32,583 bases of DNA, from positions 1 to 32,583 of the forward strand of contig MWYU01000728.1 of NCBI GenBank assembly GCA_002050375.1, given 5' to 3'. Made by a program: the position numbers and the translations under genes. Under the pieces are notes generated by a model, which worked only from the letters and a program-made list of their open reading frames with translations, had not been told where the DNA came from and made no database searches. This document shows, piece after piece, positions 1 through 8,887 of the stretch. The first letter of the stretch is position 1, and the number at the start of each line of letters is the position of its first letter. The stretch comes from Chitinophagales bacterium 62-2 (lineage in GTDB: Bacteria; Bacteroidota; Bacteroidia; Chitinophagales; Chitinophagaceae).

Positions 1-780
1 CTGTTAATATCCTCTGTTGTCCTTATTAATCTCCTTTTCGTTTACGCAACAAAGCCTGTTGAAACCTCTGTTACTAATGCTGTAGAAATTACTACTACTG
101 ATAACACTACTGCTACTAATACTACTGCTGCTAATACTACAACTGCCAATTCTTCTGTTAACAATGACCAGGCTAGTGATAAATTATCTATTTATGATAA
201 TCTTCAGCTTGCAAGTTTAGGATTATCTAAAGAAGCTTTCGAGTTTGGTATTAAAGGTTTTGAAAATCTACTTGCAGCAGGTAAACTTCACAACGATCAG
301 ATTATTTCAATAGTAGATTTTAGTCGTGCTTCCAGTAAAAAGCGTTTATTTGTTATAGACCTTAAGAATAGTAAAGTTTTATTTAATACTTATGTTTCTC
401 ACGGGAGAAATTCAGGTAGAGAAGTAGCGCAGGAGTTTTCTAACCAGCCCGAGAGTTTTAAAAGCAGTCTTGGTTTTTATGTAACCGGTGGAACGTATGA
501 AGGTAAACATGGCTTCTCAATGCGTTTAATGGGCGAAGAACCCGGATTTAATGATAATGCTTTAAGCCGTGCAATAGTAATGCATAGTGCAGAATACATC
601 AATGAAAGTATTATTAAACACCAAGGCTTTATTGGTCGCAGTCTTGGATGTCCCGCACTTTCTCCAACTATATACAAGCCTGTGATTGAGAAAATCAAGA
701 ACGGAACTTGTTTATTTCTTTACAGTCCTAATAAAAGTTACCTTACTCATTCTAAACTAATAAATATAAATAAAGCTTAA
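1..780 (+). CDS. Murein L,D-transpeptidase catalytic-domain family protein (5' end outside window)
   Basis: The frame is open from base 1 to the TAA at 778-780, giving 259 visible residues. The ORF track shows only the last 86 because it begins at an internal ATG. The visible N-terminus is hydrophobic (LLISSVVLINLLFVYA), probably the end of a signal peptide or anchor. A Thr/Asn-rich low-complexity linker (about residues 22-55) follows, then the enzymatic domain. The pattern HSAEYI...GRSLGCPAL supplies the His and the SxGC cysteine expected of YkuD_2-type L,D-transpeptidases, which make or remodel 3-3 crosslinks or lipoprotein attachments in peptidoglycan. The domain and catalytic residues are seen directly; substrate and role are family inference. 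It acts in the periplasm. A strong hairpin follows 15 nt after the stop. Confidence 0.85.
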   Translation: MLISSVVLINLLFVYATKPVETSVTNAVEITTTDNTTATNTTAANTTTANSSVNNDQASDKLSIYDNLQLASLGLSKEAFEFGIKGFENLLAAGKLHNDQIISIVDFSRASSKKRLFVIDLKNSKVLFNTYVSHGRNSGREVAQEFSNQPESFKSSLGFYVTGGTYEGKHGFSMRLMGEEPGFNDNALSRAIVMHSAEYINESIIKHQGFIGRSLGCPALSPTIYKPVIEKIKNGTCLFLYSPNKSYLTHSKLININKA

Positions 781-794
781 GATATTTTTCTTAG

Positions 795-840
795 AACAGA
801 AAGAGGCTTTGTCTTGCAAAAGATAAAGCCTCTTTCTGTT
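795..840. terminator. Bidirectional hairpin terminator
   Basis: The arms AACAGAAAGAGGCTTTGTCT and AGATAAAGCCTCTTTCTGTT form a near-perfect stem of about 20 bp with one G-U type mismatch and a short A-rich loop. It lies 15 nt after the L,D-transpeptidase stop and 31 nt past the stop of the convergent small minus-strand ORF, so it probably serves both. There is no long U-tract on the plus side, but stem strength and position are persuasive. Confidence 0.75.
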
Positions 841-870
841 TATTGATCGAAAATAGTAGTTATTGTAAGG

Positions 871-1023
871 TTAAAGGAGATTAAGCCCCTTTGCAAAAAA
901 GGTTACAACAAATGGAAGTGCCACCCAAAAAAATTTAGTTACAAAAATTAATAATAGGATCATTACTATTAACGATATGAAGAAATATAACCAATATTTT
1001 CCCGTCGCTTTTGTAGTTTCCAT
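871..1023 (-). CDS. Small hydrophobic membrane protein (50 aa), not in ORF track
   Basis: Reading the minus strand from ATG at 1023-1021 gives METTKATGKYWLYFFISLIV... ending ...FAKGLNLL and a stop at 871-873. The product has a short polar N-terminus and then one long or two closely spaced hydrophobic segments (about residues 10-44), so it should sit in the inner membrane. No family was recognised. Support for a real gene comes from an exact Bacteroidota promoter 16 nt upstream (TTG-N19-TATTTTTG) and a strong terminator beyond its stop. No clear ribosome binding site is present, which is normal in this phylum. It could still be a chance ORF in an AT-rich spacer. Confidence 0.5.
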   Translation of the reverse strand: METTKATGKYWLYFFISLIVMILLLIFVTKFFWVALPFVVTFFAKGLNLL

Positions 1024-1039
1024 GCTTTTGAAGTTTTGG

Positions 1040-1069
1040 CAAAAATAAGAGTTGCATTAATATTATCAA
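1040..1069 (-). promoter_or_regulatory. Bacteroidota -33/-7 promoter for the 50-aa ORF
   Basis: On the minus strand TTG (1069-1067), a 19-nt spacer and TATTTTTG (1047-1040) match the TTG-N17..23-TAnnTTTG consensus exactly. The predicted start of transcription would fall just before the ATG at 1023. Confidence 0.6.
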
Positions 1070-1142
1070 TATTTGTTTTGGAACCTCGTTAAAGTGGTTA
1101 AAATGTTTTATTTATTTTCGCCGCCGAACTAAAATAACAACC

Positions 1143-4100
1143 TTGAATACTGAAACTTCTTTCTACGAAAATGAAGATATGTCTGCGACCGATAATAGTT
1201 CTGTTGGTACTATAAATGAAAATCAGCAGAACCATGAAGCTGAAAAAAACGGCGAAGAAAGCGAGGCCGAAAAACCTGATTTAGAGGAAGACATGCTCCC
1301 TAATACTATATCTTTCAATACCGAAACGCGAAAAAAAGGTAGGTCAGATTTAGTTTCAGAGAAAGGTTTAAATAACAGCGAAGGGCATGGTGATAAAAAA
1401 GTAAAACAGCTTACTTCATCTAAAATAGAAGAAATAAAAACTGGTTATTTTAAGGCTAATACTACGAAAATAGCACCGAGCGATTCGGGGGAAAAAATAA
1501 AGAAAAAATCTACGCCTATTAAAGGAACTCCTTTACAAACAATTACTTTTAAAGTAAAGTTTCATACTAAACCGGGTCAATCAATTTGTGTATTAGGTAA
1601 TCATTCTCTTTTAGGAAATAATGATGCAGAAACGGCCTTTCAATTACAATATTTTAATGCCGATTACTGGTATGGAACTCTCAACATTCCGGAAAATAAA
1701 GTTTTACCTGCCACTATTTGCTATAAATATCTGATGAAGGATGAAGACGGTAGTATTACCGTTGAATGGGGCGATGACAGAATAATACCTTCCTCTCTTC
1801 GAAACAAAGAACAAATGGTTCTTGTTGACGATTGGAATTCTACAAGTGCCATAGAAAACACATTTTATACTGAACCGTTTAAAAGTGTTCTTTTAAAAAA
1901 CAATTACACCCCGGTAAATGCAATTGAGCCTGAAATTGTAACACACGTTTTTAAAGTAAAAGCCCCACTCTTATTAAAAGGGCAAGGGTTATGTATAATT
2001 GGATCGATACCCGAATTAGCCGAATGGAATACGGATACACCTTTGTTACTCTCACGCGGGAAAAATGAAGATTGGTATACTATACAATTAGAATTGTCAG
2101 CAGCTTCTTTTCCTGTTGAGTATAAATATGGCATGTACGATATTAATGAAAAGAAGTTTGTACAGTATGAAAGCGGTAAAAACCGTTTCTTATATGATAA
2201 TCCCTCTACCACAAAAATAACGGTTGTAACGGACGGATTTGCAGTGTTACCTAATAACAGTTTTAGAGGTGCCGGTGTTGCTATTCCTGTTTTTAGTTTA
2301 AGGAGCGAAAAGGGCTTAGGTGTTGGTGAGTTTAACGATCTTAAGTTGATGGTTGACTGGGCTAAAGAAGTCGGTTTAAAGGTTGTTCAGATATTACCGG
2401 TTAACGATACGACTGCTACATATACCAAAGCCGATAGTTATCCTTATGCCGCTATATCCGCCTTTGCCTTGCACCCGTTATACCTTCATTTGCCAGCGGT
2501 TGTAAGCAGACAAAACAAGGGACTGCTTTCGTCTTTAACTGATATACAAAACAAACTCAACAGCAAAACGGAAGTTTCGTATGACGAGGTTATGGAAGTA
2601 AAATGGTCTTTTATTGAAAAGATTTTTCCGTCTCAAAAAAAACCAACATTTAGAAGCATAGGTTTTAAATCGTTCTTTAATGATAATGCGCATTGGTTGG
2701 TTCCATACGCCGCGTTTTGTTTTCTTCGGGATAAATATAAAACTGCTGATTTTTCAAGGTGGCAGACTAACCAAACTTACGATGCTAAGACAATTGAAGC
2801 GTTGGCTGGCTCTCCTTTAGAGGCGGCAGATGAAATCAGTATTAATTATTTTGTTCAGTATTATTTACATCTGCAATTAAAAGAAGCTACAGAGTATGCC
2901 CATGCGAAGGGGATAATTGTAAAAGGAGATATACCCATTGGTATTTATCGCCATAGTTCTGATGCGTGGCAGGAGCCGCAATTATACAATATGGATATGC
3001 AGGCCGGCGCACCGCCAGATGATTTTGCTATTAAAGGGCAAAATTGGGGTTTTCCCACCTATAACTGGCAGCAAATGCAGCAGGATAGTTTTACCTGGTG
3101 GAAAAAACGTTTTAAGCAGATGAGCTATTATTTTGATGCCTTTCGCATTGACCATATCCTTGGCTTTTTTAGAATATGGAGCATCCCTATGGATGCAGTA
3201 GAAGGCATAATGGGCCGTTTTGTTCCTGCATTGCCTGTTCATCAGAATGAATTTATTGAAAGGGGTGTTAACTTTAACTACGACAGATTTTGCAAACCAT
3301 TTATAAATAACGCTGTTTTAATTGAAGTTTTTGGACACCTGTCAGAAATGGTAAAGAGCGAGTTTTTACAGCTATCAGATACTGGGTATTATATTTTGAA
3401 AACCGCATTTGATACCCAAAGAAAAGTTGAAAGCTATTTTTTGGAGAAGGAGCAAAACTCTCAAAATCATAAACTTAAACACGGTTTATTCGATATTATA
3501 TCTAATGTTCTTTTATTTGAGAAGGGATCTGATAAAACACGCTTCCATTTCAGAATCTTGATTGAAGACACATCAACGTTTAAGTATCTCGATGGAGATA
3601 CACAACATAAGTTAAAGGATCTGTACGTTAACTATTTCTTTCGCCGGCAGGATGACTTTTGGTATAAAGAGGCAATGAAAAAACTTCCTGAATTAAAGCG
3701 GAGCACAAACATGCTTATCTGCGGAGAAGATCTTGGTATGGTGCCTGACTGTGTACCGGGAGTAATGAAAGAACTCGCTATCTTAAGCCTCGAAATTCAG
3801 CGCATGCCTAAAGATCCTACACGTGATTTTTTCCATCCTAACGATGCTCCGTATTTAAGCGTGGTAACACCTTCAACGCATGATATGAGCACTATAAGAG
3901 GTTGGTGGGAAGAAGACAGGCCAGTAACACAACATTTTTTCAACCAGGAATTAGGGCAGTGGGGTACTGCACCTTTTTATTGCGAGCCGTGGATAAACCA
4001 GTTAATTGTTAAGCAGCACCTGTATTCTCCCGCAATATGGAGTATTTTCCAATTGCAGGATTTGCTAGGAATGGATAAAGAGTTAAGAAGAGAAAACCCC

Positions 4101-4238
4101 TCTGAAGAGCGTATAAATATTCCGGCCGATCCAAAGCATTATTGGTGTTACCGAATGCATTTAACGCTTGAGAACCTGCTGGCTCAAAAAGGTTTTAATT
4201 CAGAACTAAAAATGTCTATTGCTGAAGCAGGGCGTTAA
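1143..4238 (+). CDS. malQ: 4-alpha-glucanotransferase (amylomaltase), two CBM20 domains plus GH77, with long acidic leader
   Basis: It transfers alpha-1,4-glucan segments between maltodextrins during cytoplasmic glycogen or maltodextrin metabolism. Two starch-binding CBM20-like domains are visible at about residues 132-235 (TITFKVKFHTKPGQSICVLGN) and 262-365 (VTHVFKVKAP...GLCIIGS). The GH77 barrel follows from about residue 375. Catalytic landmarks are intact: Asp in AFRIDHILGFF (about 668), Glu in ICGEDLGM (about 861) and the HD pair in STHDMST (about 913). The odd part is residues 1-130, a Glu/Lys/Asn-rich leader without a signal peptide or recognisable fold. The track start is TTG at 1143; ATG at 1179 (codon 13) is an alternative and keeps most of the leader. 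The dipeptide epimerase follows after 66 nt, probably as an independent gene. Enzyme identity is secure; the purpose of the leader is unknown. Confidence 0.95.
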   Translation: MNTETSFYENEDMSATDNSSVGTINENQQNHEAEKNGEESEAEKPDLEEDMLPNTISFNTETRKKGRSDLVSEKGLNNSEGHGDKKVKQLTSSKIEEIKTGYFKANTTKIAPSDSGEKIKKKSTPIKGTPLQTITFKVKFHTKPGQSICVLGNHSLLGNNDAETAFQLQYFNADYWYGTLNIPENKVLPATICYKYLMKDEDGSITVEWGDDRIIPSSLRNKEQMVLVDDWNSTSAIENTFYTEPFKSVLLKNNYTPVNAIEPEIVTHVFKVKAPLLLKGQGLCIIGSIPELAEWNTDTPLLLSRGKNEDWYTIQLELSAASFPVEYKYGMYDINEKKFVQYESGKNRFLYDNPSTTKITVVTDGFAVLPNNSFRGAGVAIPVFSLRSEKGLGVGEFNDLKLMVDWAKEVGLKVVQILPVNDTTATYTKADSYPYAAISAFALHPLYLHLPAVVSRQNKGLLSSLTDIQNKLNSKTEVSYDEVMEVKWSFIEKIFPSQKKPTFRSIGFKSFFNDNAHWLVPYAAFCFLRDKYKTADFSRWQTNQTYDAKTIEALAGSPLEAADEISINYFVQYYLHLQLKEATEYAHAKGIIVKGDIPIGIYRHSSDAWQEPQLYNMDMQAGAPPDDFAIKGQNWGFPTYNWQQMQQDSFTWWKKRFKQMSYYFDAFRIDHILGFFRIWSIPMDAVEGIMGRFVPALPVHQNEFIERGVNFNYDRFCKPFINNAVLIEVFGHLSEMVKSEFLQLSDTGYYILKTAFDTQRKVESYFLEKEQNSQNHKLKHGLFDIISNVLLFEKGSDKTRFHFRILIEDTSTFKYLDGDTQHKLKDLYVNYFFRRQDDFWYKEAMKKLPELKRSTNMLICGEDLGMVPDCVPGVMKELAILSLEIQRMPKDPTRDFFHPNDAPYLSVVTPSTHDMSTIRGWWEEDRPVTQHFFNQELGQWGTAPFYCEPWINQLIVKQHLYSPAIWSIFQLQDLLGMDKELRRENPSEERINIPADPKHYWCYRMHLTLENLLAQKGFNSELKMSIAEAGR

Positions 4239-4304
4239 CCTACTTAAATCAGAATCCAAAAAGCCAAAAAGAAAATTAATTTCCCATCTAAAAAGTAAAA
4301 TATT

Positions 4305-5321
4305 GTGAAGGTTAAATACTGGTCGTTTAATCTCCCTTTTAAACATCCCTTCACCATTTCAAGGGGGACGAAAACGCACCAGCCATCTTTGGTGGTTGAA
4401 TTGGAAGTTGGGCGGTTTAAAGGATACGGTGAAGCACCGGCCATCACTTACTATAATATCACTTTAGAACAAATGATTGAGGACCTCGAAAAAAAGAAAA
4501 CATTTGTTGAGAAGTTCGCCTTTACTGATCCTGAACGTTATTGGCATTACCTGCATCATTTATTTCCAAACAACCCGTTTTTAGTTTGTGCTTTAGATAT
4601 GGCAGGATGGGATCTTTTTGGTAAAATGAAACGCAAGCCATTATATGATTTATGGAATACAAAATTTGAGAAAACACCTATTACAGATTATACAATAGGT
4701 ATAGATACTATAGAAAAAATGGTTACCAAGATGCAGGAAAAGCCGTGGTTAATCTATAAGATCAAGTTGGGAACACCGGATGATATTGCTATTGTTGAAG
4801 CATTAAGAAAACATACAGACGCGATTTTAAGGGTAGATGCAAACTCAGGCTGGACAACAAAGGAGGCGCTGGAGAAAATACCTGTTTTAGCCGGTTTGGG
4901 CGTGGAAATGATTGAACAACCTTTAGATAAAGCAAATTGGGAAGGTATGAAGCAATTATTTGCAGAATCTCCTTTGCCTTTGTTTGCTGATGAAAGCTGC
5001 GTTTTTGAGCAGGACGTTCAAAAATGCTACGAACACTTTCACGGTGTAAATATTAAGCTTACGAAATGTAGCGGAATTACTCCTGCCCGAAGGATGATAA
5101 CAAAAGCCCGCGAATTAGGTATGAAGGTGATGATGGGTTCTATGAATGAAAGTTCAATTGGATCTGCTGCTGTTGTACATTTTCTCCCTCAATTAGATTT
5201 TGTAGATGTTGATGGTCCACTCCTTTTAAATGAGGACATTGCAAGTGGTTTAGATTATTCAACTGGGCAGGTGAAACCATCCAACGAACCAGGATTAGGT
5301 ATTTCAATAAATTTTTCATAG
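4305..5321 (+). CDS. Dipeptide epimerase (L-Ala-D/L-Glu type), enolase superfamily
   Basis: This 338-residue member of the muconate-lactonising subgroup probably epimerises L-Ala-D-Glu released from murein, feeding muropeptides to catabolism. The capping domain spans about residues 1-120 and the barrel follows. The acid/base lysines K152 and K154 lie in YKIKLG, and K251 lies in NIKL. The metal ligands are D178 (DANSGW), E204 (EQP) and D229 (ADES). A late DVDGP motif fits the substrate-binding Asp pair of dipeptide epimerases rather than muconate cycloisomerases. The start is GTG at 4305; no better in-frame ATG precedes the conserved MKVKYWSF stretch. No catalytic residue is missing. Exact dipeptide preference cannot be read from sequence. 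Confidence 0.92.
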   Translation: MKVKYWSFNLPFKHPFTISRGTKTHQPSLVVELEVGRFKGYGEAPAITYYNITLEQMIEDLEKKKTFVEKFAFTDPERYWHYLHHLFPNNPFLVCALDMAGWDLFGKMKRKPLYDLWNTKFEKTPITDYTIGIDTIEKMVTKMQEKPWLIYKIKLGTPDDIAIVEALRKHTDAILRVDANSGWTTKEALEKIPVLAGLGVEMIEQPLDKANWEGMKQLFAESPLPLFADESCVFEQDVQKCYEHFHGVNIKLTKCSGITPARRMITKARELGMKVMMGSMNESSIGSAAVVHFLPQLDFVDVDGPLLLNEDIASGLDYSTGQVKPSNEPGLGISINFS

Positions 5322-5522
5322 ACTTTCGTTGTCGTATTTTCTGAATACAAACCTAATTTTCCGGTAAAGAAGTTGCGAATTTACTGGTAATAGAAGATGA
5401 AGTAAGTCTTAAAACAATTTGATTATCAGTACCAAGCACTATTATAAGTGGATTACCAAAAGCATGTTTGTTTCATAATATAAGAGTATAGACCACAAAA
5501 AATCCTTTAGGAACTAACTATA

Positions 5523-7868
5523 TCAGGTAGACTTTTTCCTTCTTACAACCTTTTTAGGCGGATTTGCTTTCAGCTCTTCAATAATTGCTTTTACTTCTTC
5601 TATGGTAAGATTTGCAGCCCTTTCCTGTTGTTCTTTTGAAAGTTTATAATTACGTAACCCCTGCTTTATGTATGGGCCATAAGGACCTTTTAAAATCTGT
5701 ATTTTTTCTTTCTCGAAAACCTTCAATGTACGGTCGTCTTTGGCTTTACGTTTTTCTTCAATCATAGGAGCAATATCTTCTATACTTACATTGTACGGAT
5801 CCATTTCTTTATTTAGCGAGTAAAACTTTTTGTCGTGCGAAGCATAAGGGCCAAACCTTCCAATATTCACCAATACATCGCTGCCTTCAAAAACTCCAAG
5901 GTTACGCGGAAGTTTAAACAACTCCATCGCTTCTTCCATTGTTATGGTCTCAATGCTTTGGTTAGCTTTCAATTTTGCAAACCTTGGTTTCTCTTCTTCT
6001 TCAGCATTTCCTATTTGTACCATGGGGCCATAACGTCCCATCCTGGCAATAACTTTCTTCCCTGTTTCCAGATCAATGCCTAACTCTCTTTCGCCTTTAG
6101 CTCTTTCAGCTTTTTCAAGCGTGTGCTCAATATCATTATGAAAGGGCTTGTAAAAATCGTCAATCATGGTATTCCAAAGCATTTTACCGCCCGCGATCTC
6201 ATCGAACTCCTCTTCTATGTGTGCTGTGAAACCATAATCCATTACCTTTTTAAAATGAAGTTTCAAAAAGTCCGTTACTACCATCCCCAGGTCAGTAGGA
6301 AACAATTTGCTTTTTTCAGCTCCGGTAATCTCAGTAATTACTTCTTTATGTAACGAATTGTCTTTTTTTAGGCGTAAAACATTTACATCTCTTTTTACAC
6401 CGTCCTTATCACGCTTTTCTACATAATTTCTTTTAATTATTGTGGTAATAGTAGGAGCGTAGGTTGAAGGCCGGCCAATACCTAATTCCTCCAGCTTTTT
6501 TACTAAAGAAGCTTCAGTATATCTTGGTGCAGGACGGGTGAACTTTTGAGTAGCATTCATTTCTCTGAAATCCAGTTTCTGGTCTACCCTCAGTGGCGGT
6601 AAAATTCCTTCATTTTCTTCCTCATCTTCTGCGTCATCTTTGCCTTCCAAATATACTTTCAGGAAACCGTCAAACTTCATTACTTCTCCGTGGGCAGCAA
6701 GGCTTTCTTTATTGGTTGAGATATTTATCTTAGCTGTTGTCTTTTCAAATACAGCATCACTCATTTGGCAGGCGATCGTTCTTCTCCAGATAAGTTCGTA
6801 TAATCGCCGCGCATCTTCATCAGGTACCGTATGAGCTTCCATATAAGTAGGACGGATGGCTTCGTGAGCTTCCTGTGCGTTCTCATTTTTATTTTTGTAC
6901 TTGCGGGGCTGGTAGTATTTGTCGCCGTAACTGCTTCTTATTTCTTTCTGTACATCCTCGAGGGCAGTTTCGCTAAGGTTGATGCTGTCTGTACGCATAT
7001 AAGTTATCTTACCGCTTTCGTACAGTCTTTGGGCAAGCAGCATTGTTTTGCTTACACTGTAACCAAGCTTACGACTTGCTTCCTGTTGCAAAGTTGAGGT
7101 AGTGAAAGGAGCGGCCGGCGTACGCTTAGCTGGTTTTACGGTTACATCAGCAACGGTATATTCTGCATTTTTGCAACCTTCTAAAAACTCCTGTGCAGAT
7201 TCCTGCTTTACAATTTTTTGAGGACCCTCGGCTTTAAAGCTTACCGTCTTACTATTAATGTCAGGTGCGGAAAAAATCGCTTCAATCTTATAGCTGCTTT
7301 CATGCTTAAAGTTGTTTATTTCTCTTTCTCGTTCAACAATTAAACGTACCGCAACGCTTTGCACCCTGCCTGCACTAAGACTGCGTTGCATCCCTATCTT
7401 TCTCCATAATACAGGACTAAGTTCAAAACCTACAAGTCTGTCAAGGATCCGGCGTGCCTGTTGTGCATTTACCAAATCCATATTAATTGTGCGGGGATTT
7501 TGAACAGCTTTGCGAATAGCGGGTGCAGTTATCTCGTGAAAAACAATTCGCTTTGTTAATTTAGGATCTAATCCTAATGTTTCGGCCAAATGCCAGCTAA
7601 TGCTTTCGCCTTCACGATCCTCATCCGATGCCAGCCATACTTCCTTCGCTTTCTTGGCGCCTTGTTTAAGCTCTTTAACCACCTTCTGCTTATCTTCAGG
7701 AACAATATAACGTGGCTGATAATTATTATTTATATCAATGCCCATGTCGTCTTTCTCAAGATCGCGTATGTGCCCATAGCAACTTCTTACCTCAAAATCA
7801 TCTCCCAGTATTTTCTCAATCGTCTTAGCCTTCGCCGGAGATTCTACTATTAATAAGTTTTTACCCAT
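5523..7868 (-). CDS. topA: DNA topoisomerase I (type IA)
   Basis: It relaxes negatively supercoiled DNA by transient cleavage of one strand. The 781-residue protein opens with a Toprim domain: E9 in LLIVESPAKAK and the DxDxE triad in SDEDREGE (82-86). The active-site tyrosine is Y290 in KITYMRTDS. The C-terminus has no Cys4 zinc fingers. Instead it carries three glycine-rich repeats (ARMGRYGPMVQIG, VNIGRFGPYASHD, LKGPYGPYIKQG) and ends in a basic tail KKVVRRKKST, as is usual for this phylum. The start MGKNLLIVESPAKAK is at the expected position. It stands alone, with non-coding DNA on both sides. Confidence 0.98.
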   Translation of the reverse strand: MGKNLLIVESPAKAKTIEKILGDDFEVRSCYGHIRDLEKDDMGIDINNNYQPRYIVPEDKQKVVKELKQGAKKAKEVWLASDEDREGESISWHLAETLGLDPKLTKRIVFHEITAPAIRKAVQNPRTINMDLVNAQQARRILDRLVGFELSPVLWRKIGMQRSLSAGRVQSVAVRLIVEREREINNFKHESSYKIEAIFSAPDINSKTVSFKAEGPQKIVKQESAQEFLEGCKNAEYTVADVTVKPAKRTPAAPFTTSTLQQEASRKLGYSVSKTMLLAQRLYESGKITYMRTDSINLSETALEDVQKEIRSSYGDKYYQPRKYKNKNENAQEAHEAIRPTYMEAHTVPDEDARRLYELIWRRTIACQMSDAVFEKTTAKINISTNKESLAAHGEVMKFDGFLKVYLEGKDDAEDEEENEGILPPLRVDQKLDFREMNATQKFTRPAPRYTEASLVKKLEELGIGRPSTYAPTITTIIKRNYVEKRDKDGVKRDVNVLRLKKDNSLHKEVITEITGAEKSKLFPTDLGMVVTDFLKLHFKKVMDYGFTAHIEEEFDEIAGGKMLWNTMIDDFYKPFHNDIEHTLEKAERAKGERELGIDLETGKKVIARMGRYGPMVQIGNAEEEEKPRFAKLKANQSIETITMEEAMELFKLPRNLGVFEGSDVLVNIGRFGPYASHDKKFYSLNKEMDPYNVSIEDIAPMIEEKRKAKDDRTLKVFEKEKIQILKGPYGPYIKQGLRNYKLSKEQQERAANLTIEEVKAIIEELKANPPKKVVRRKKST

Positions 7869-8392
7869 TCTATAATTTTAAAAGGTTGAATGTACATGCT
7901 AAAACGAAATATAAAACATCACTCAGATTTAAACGCTTGCCCCTTCAACCAATGCAATATTACAGTATAAGTACAAATAGCAGGTATTTGATAAGTGAAG
8001 CTTTTCTTTAAAGCTATTATTATCAAGGCCTGCAATATTATGAAGACAGCAGGCAGCTTACTGAGATTGGGAGATAAGTTAAGCTGTTATTTTTTTTACC
8101 GGTAAATAAGAGCAATACGTTTCGAAATTTATCGTCACGATAAAAACTATGCATGAAGAAACTGAATTGATGAGGGAATGTTAGTATTGGCCACTAACGA
8201 TGCTTACATTTCAATAAAAGTTAAATATGTTATAGTAATATTACGAAGATGTCAAAAAAATGGGGAAAAAGAAGAAGATTGTGTAAAACTATTCACATTT
8301 CAAGGCATTATGTAAAAGTATATAATTACATTTGCGTCCTATCAGGATGAAGCTAATCAAGTAGAGCTAAAATATTTCGTAACACAAAAAAT
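7869..8392. other. Non-coding stretch between divergent topA and rlpA-like genes
   Basis: No convincing gene was found in either strand. It holds the start region of topA at the left, the -7 element for the RlpA-like gene at the right, and three inverted repeats between: AGCTTT/AAAGCT at 7999-8015, GCCTGC/GCAGGC at 8028-8054, and TTTATCG-TCA-CGATAAA at 8128-8144. The last is a perfect 7-bp palindrome and could be an operator. Whether any hairpin is transcribed is unknown. Confidence 0.5.
8327..8334 (+). promoter_or_regulatory. Candidate -7 element for the RlpA-like gene
   Basis: TACATTTG matches the Bacteroidota -7 consensus TAnnTTTG exactly, 58 nt before the annotated TTG start. No exact TTG -33 element sits at the normal distance, so the call rests on the -7 match only. 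Confidence 0.4.
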
Positions 8393-8803
8393 TTGCCACT
8401 TTTGAAAAAACTCATACTATCGTTCTTGCTGATACCAGCATTTGCGTCCGCCCAGAAAAAAATCTCCGACAAGAAATCTCTAAATGGAATTGCGAGTTTT
8501 TACGCCAATCGCTTTAATGGACTTAAAACTGCTACAGGAGAAATATTTAGGCAAACTAATTTGACTGCCGCCAGTAATAATTTCAAAATTAACACTTGGG
8601 TAAAAGTGACTAATCTCTTCAATAACAAATCTGTTATAGTAAGAATTAATGATCGCATGCACGAAAGAATGGCTAAAATGGGCAGGGTTGTTGATTTAAC
8701 AGGTGCTGCTGCAAAACTTTTGGGTGTAGGAAATGATGGTTTGCTAAAAGTAAAAGTGGAAAGTTTAAGCCCTAATTTTATGCTTACTGCAATTGTTCTT
8801 TAA
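8393..8803 (+). CDS. rlpA: RlpA-like septal-ring lytic transglycosylase domain protein (secreted)
   Basis: A signal peptide (KKLILSFLLIPAFASAQ) is followed by a single double-psi beta-barrel domain (about residues 28-128). Family signatures are GIASFYANRFNGLKTATGE and VKVTNLFNNKSVIVRINDR, with VVDLTGAAAKLLG near the end. RlpA proteins cleave or bind denuded peptidoglycan strands at the septum. The usual THRTLPFGT segment is replaced by AASNNFKINT, so activity may differ. The start is uncertain: TTG at 8393 gives MPLLKKL, while TTG at 8402 gives MKKLILS, a more typical signal peptide. No SPOR domain is present, so it is a short form. It is preceded by a -7 promoter match and faces the broken oxidase gene. 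Confidence 0.85.
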   Translation: MPLLKKLILSFLLIPAFASAQKKISDKKSLNGIASFYANRFNGLKTATGEIFRQTNLTAASNNFKINTWVKVTNLFNNKSVIVRINDRMHERMAKMGRVVDLTGAAAKLLGVGNDGLLKVKVESLSPNFMLTAIVL

Positions 8804-8808
8804 AATTT

Positions 8809-8874
8809 TATCCGAGTAAATTTCCTTATTTATTCATCTTCTCTTTCCATATTAATGCAATAAAAGCTCGGATA
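8809..8874. repeat. Inverted repeat between convergent genes
   Basis: TATCCGAG (8809-8816) and CTCGGATA (8867-8874) are perfect 8-bp inverted arms separated by 50 nt, in the gap between the convergent rlpA-like gene and the oxidase pseudogene. They might form a weak terminator or be chance. Confidence 0.3.
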
Positions 8875-8887
8875 GCAGTAATCTATT

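Noticed and set aside
8249-8350. 33-aa basic ORF MSKKWGKRRRLCKT...
   Set aside because: It contains the -7 promoter element of the rlpA-like gene and has no homology I recognise; a chance frame is more likely.
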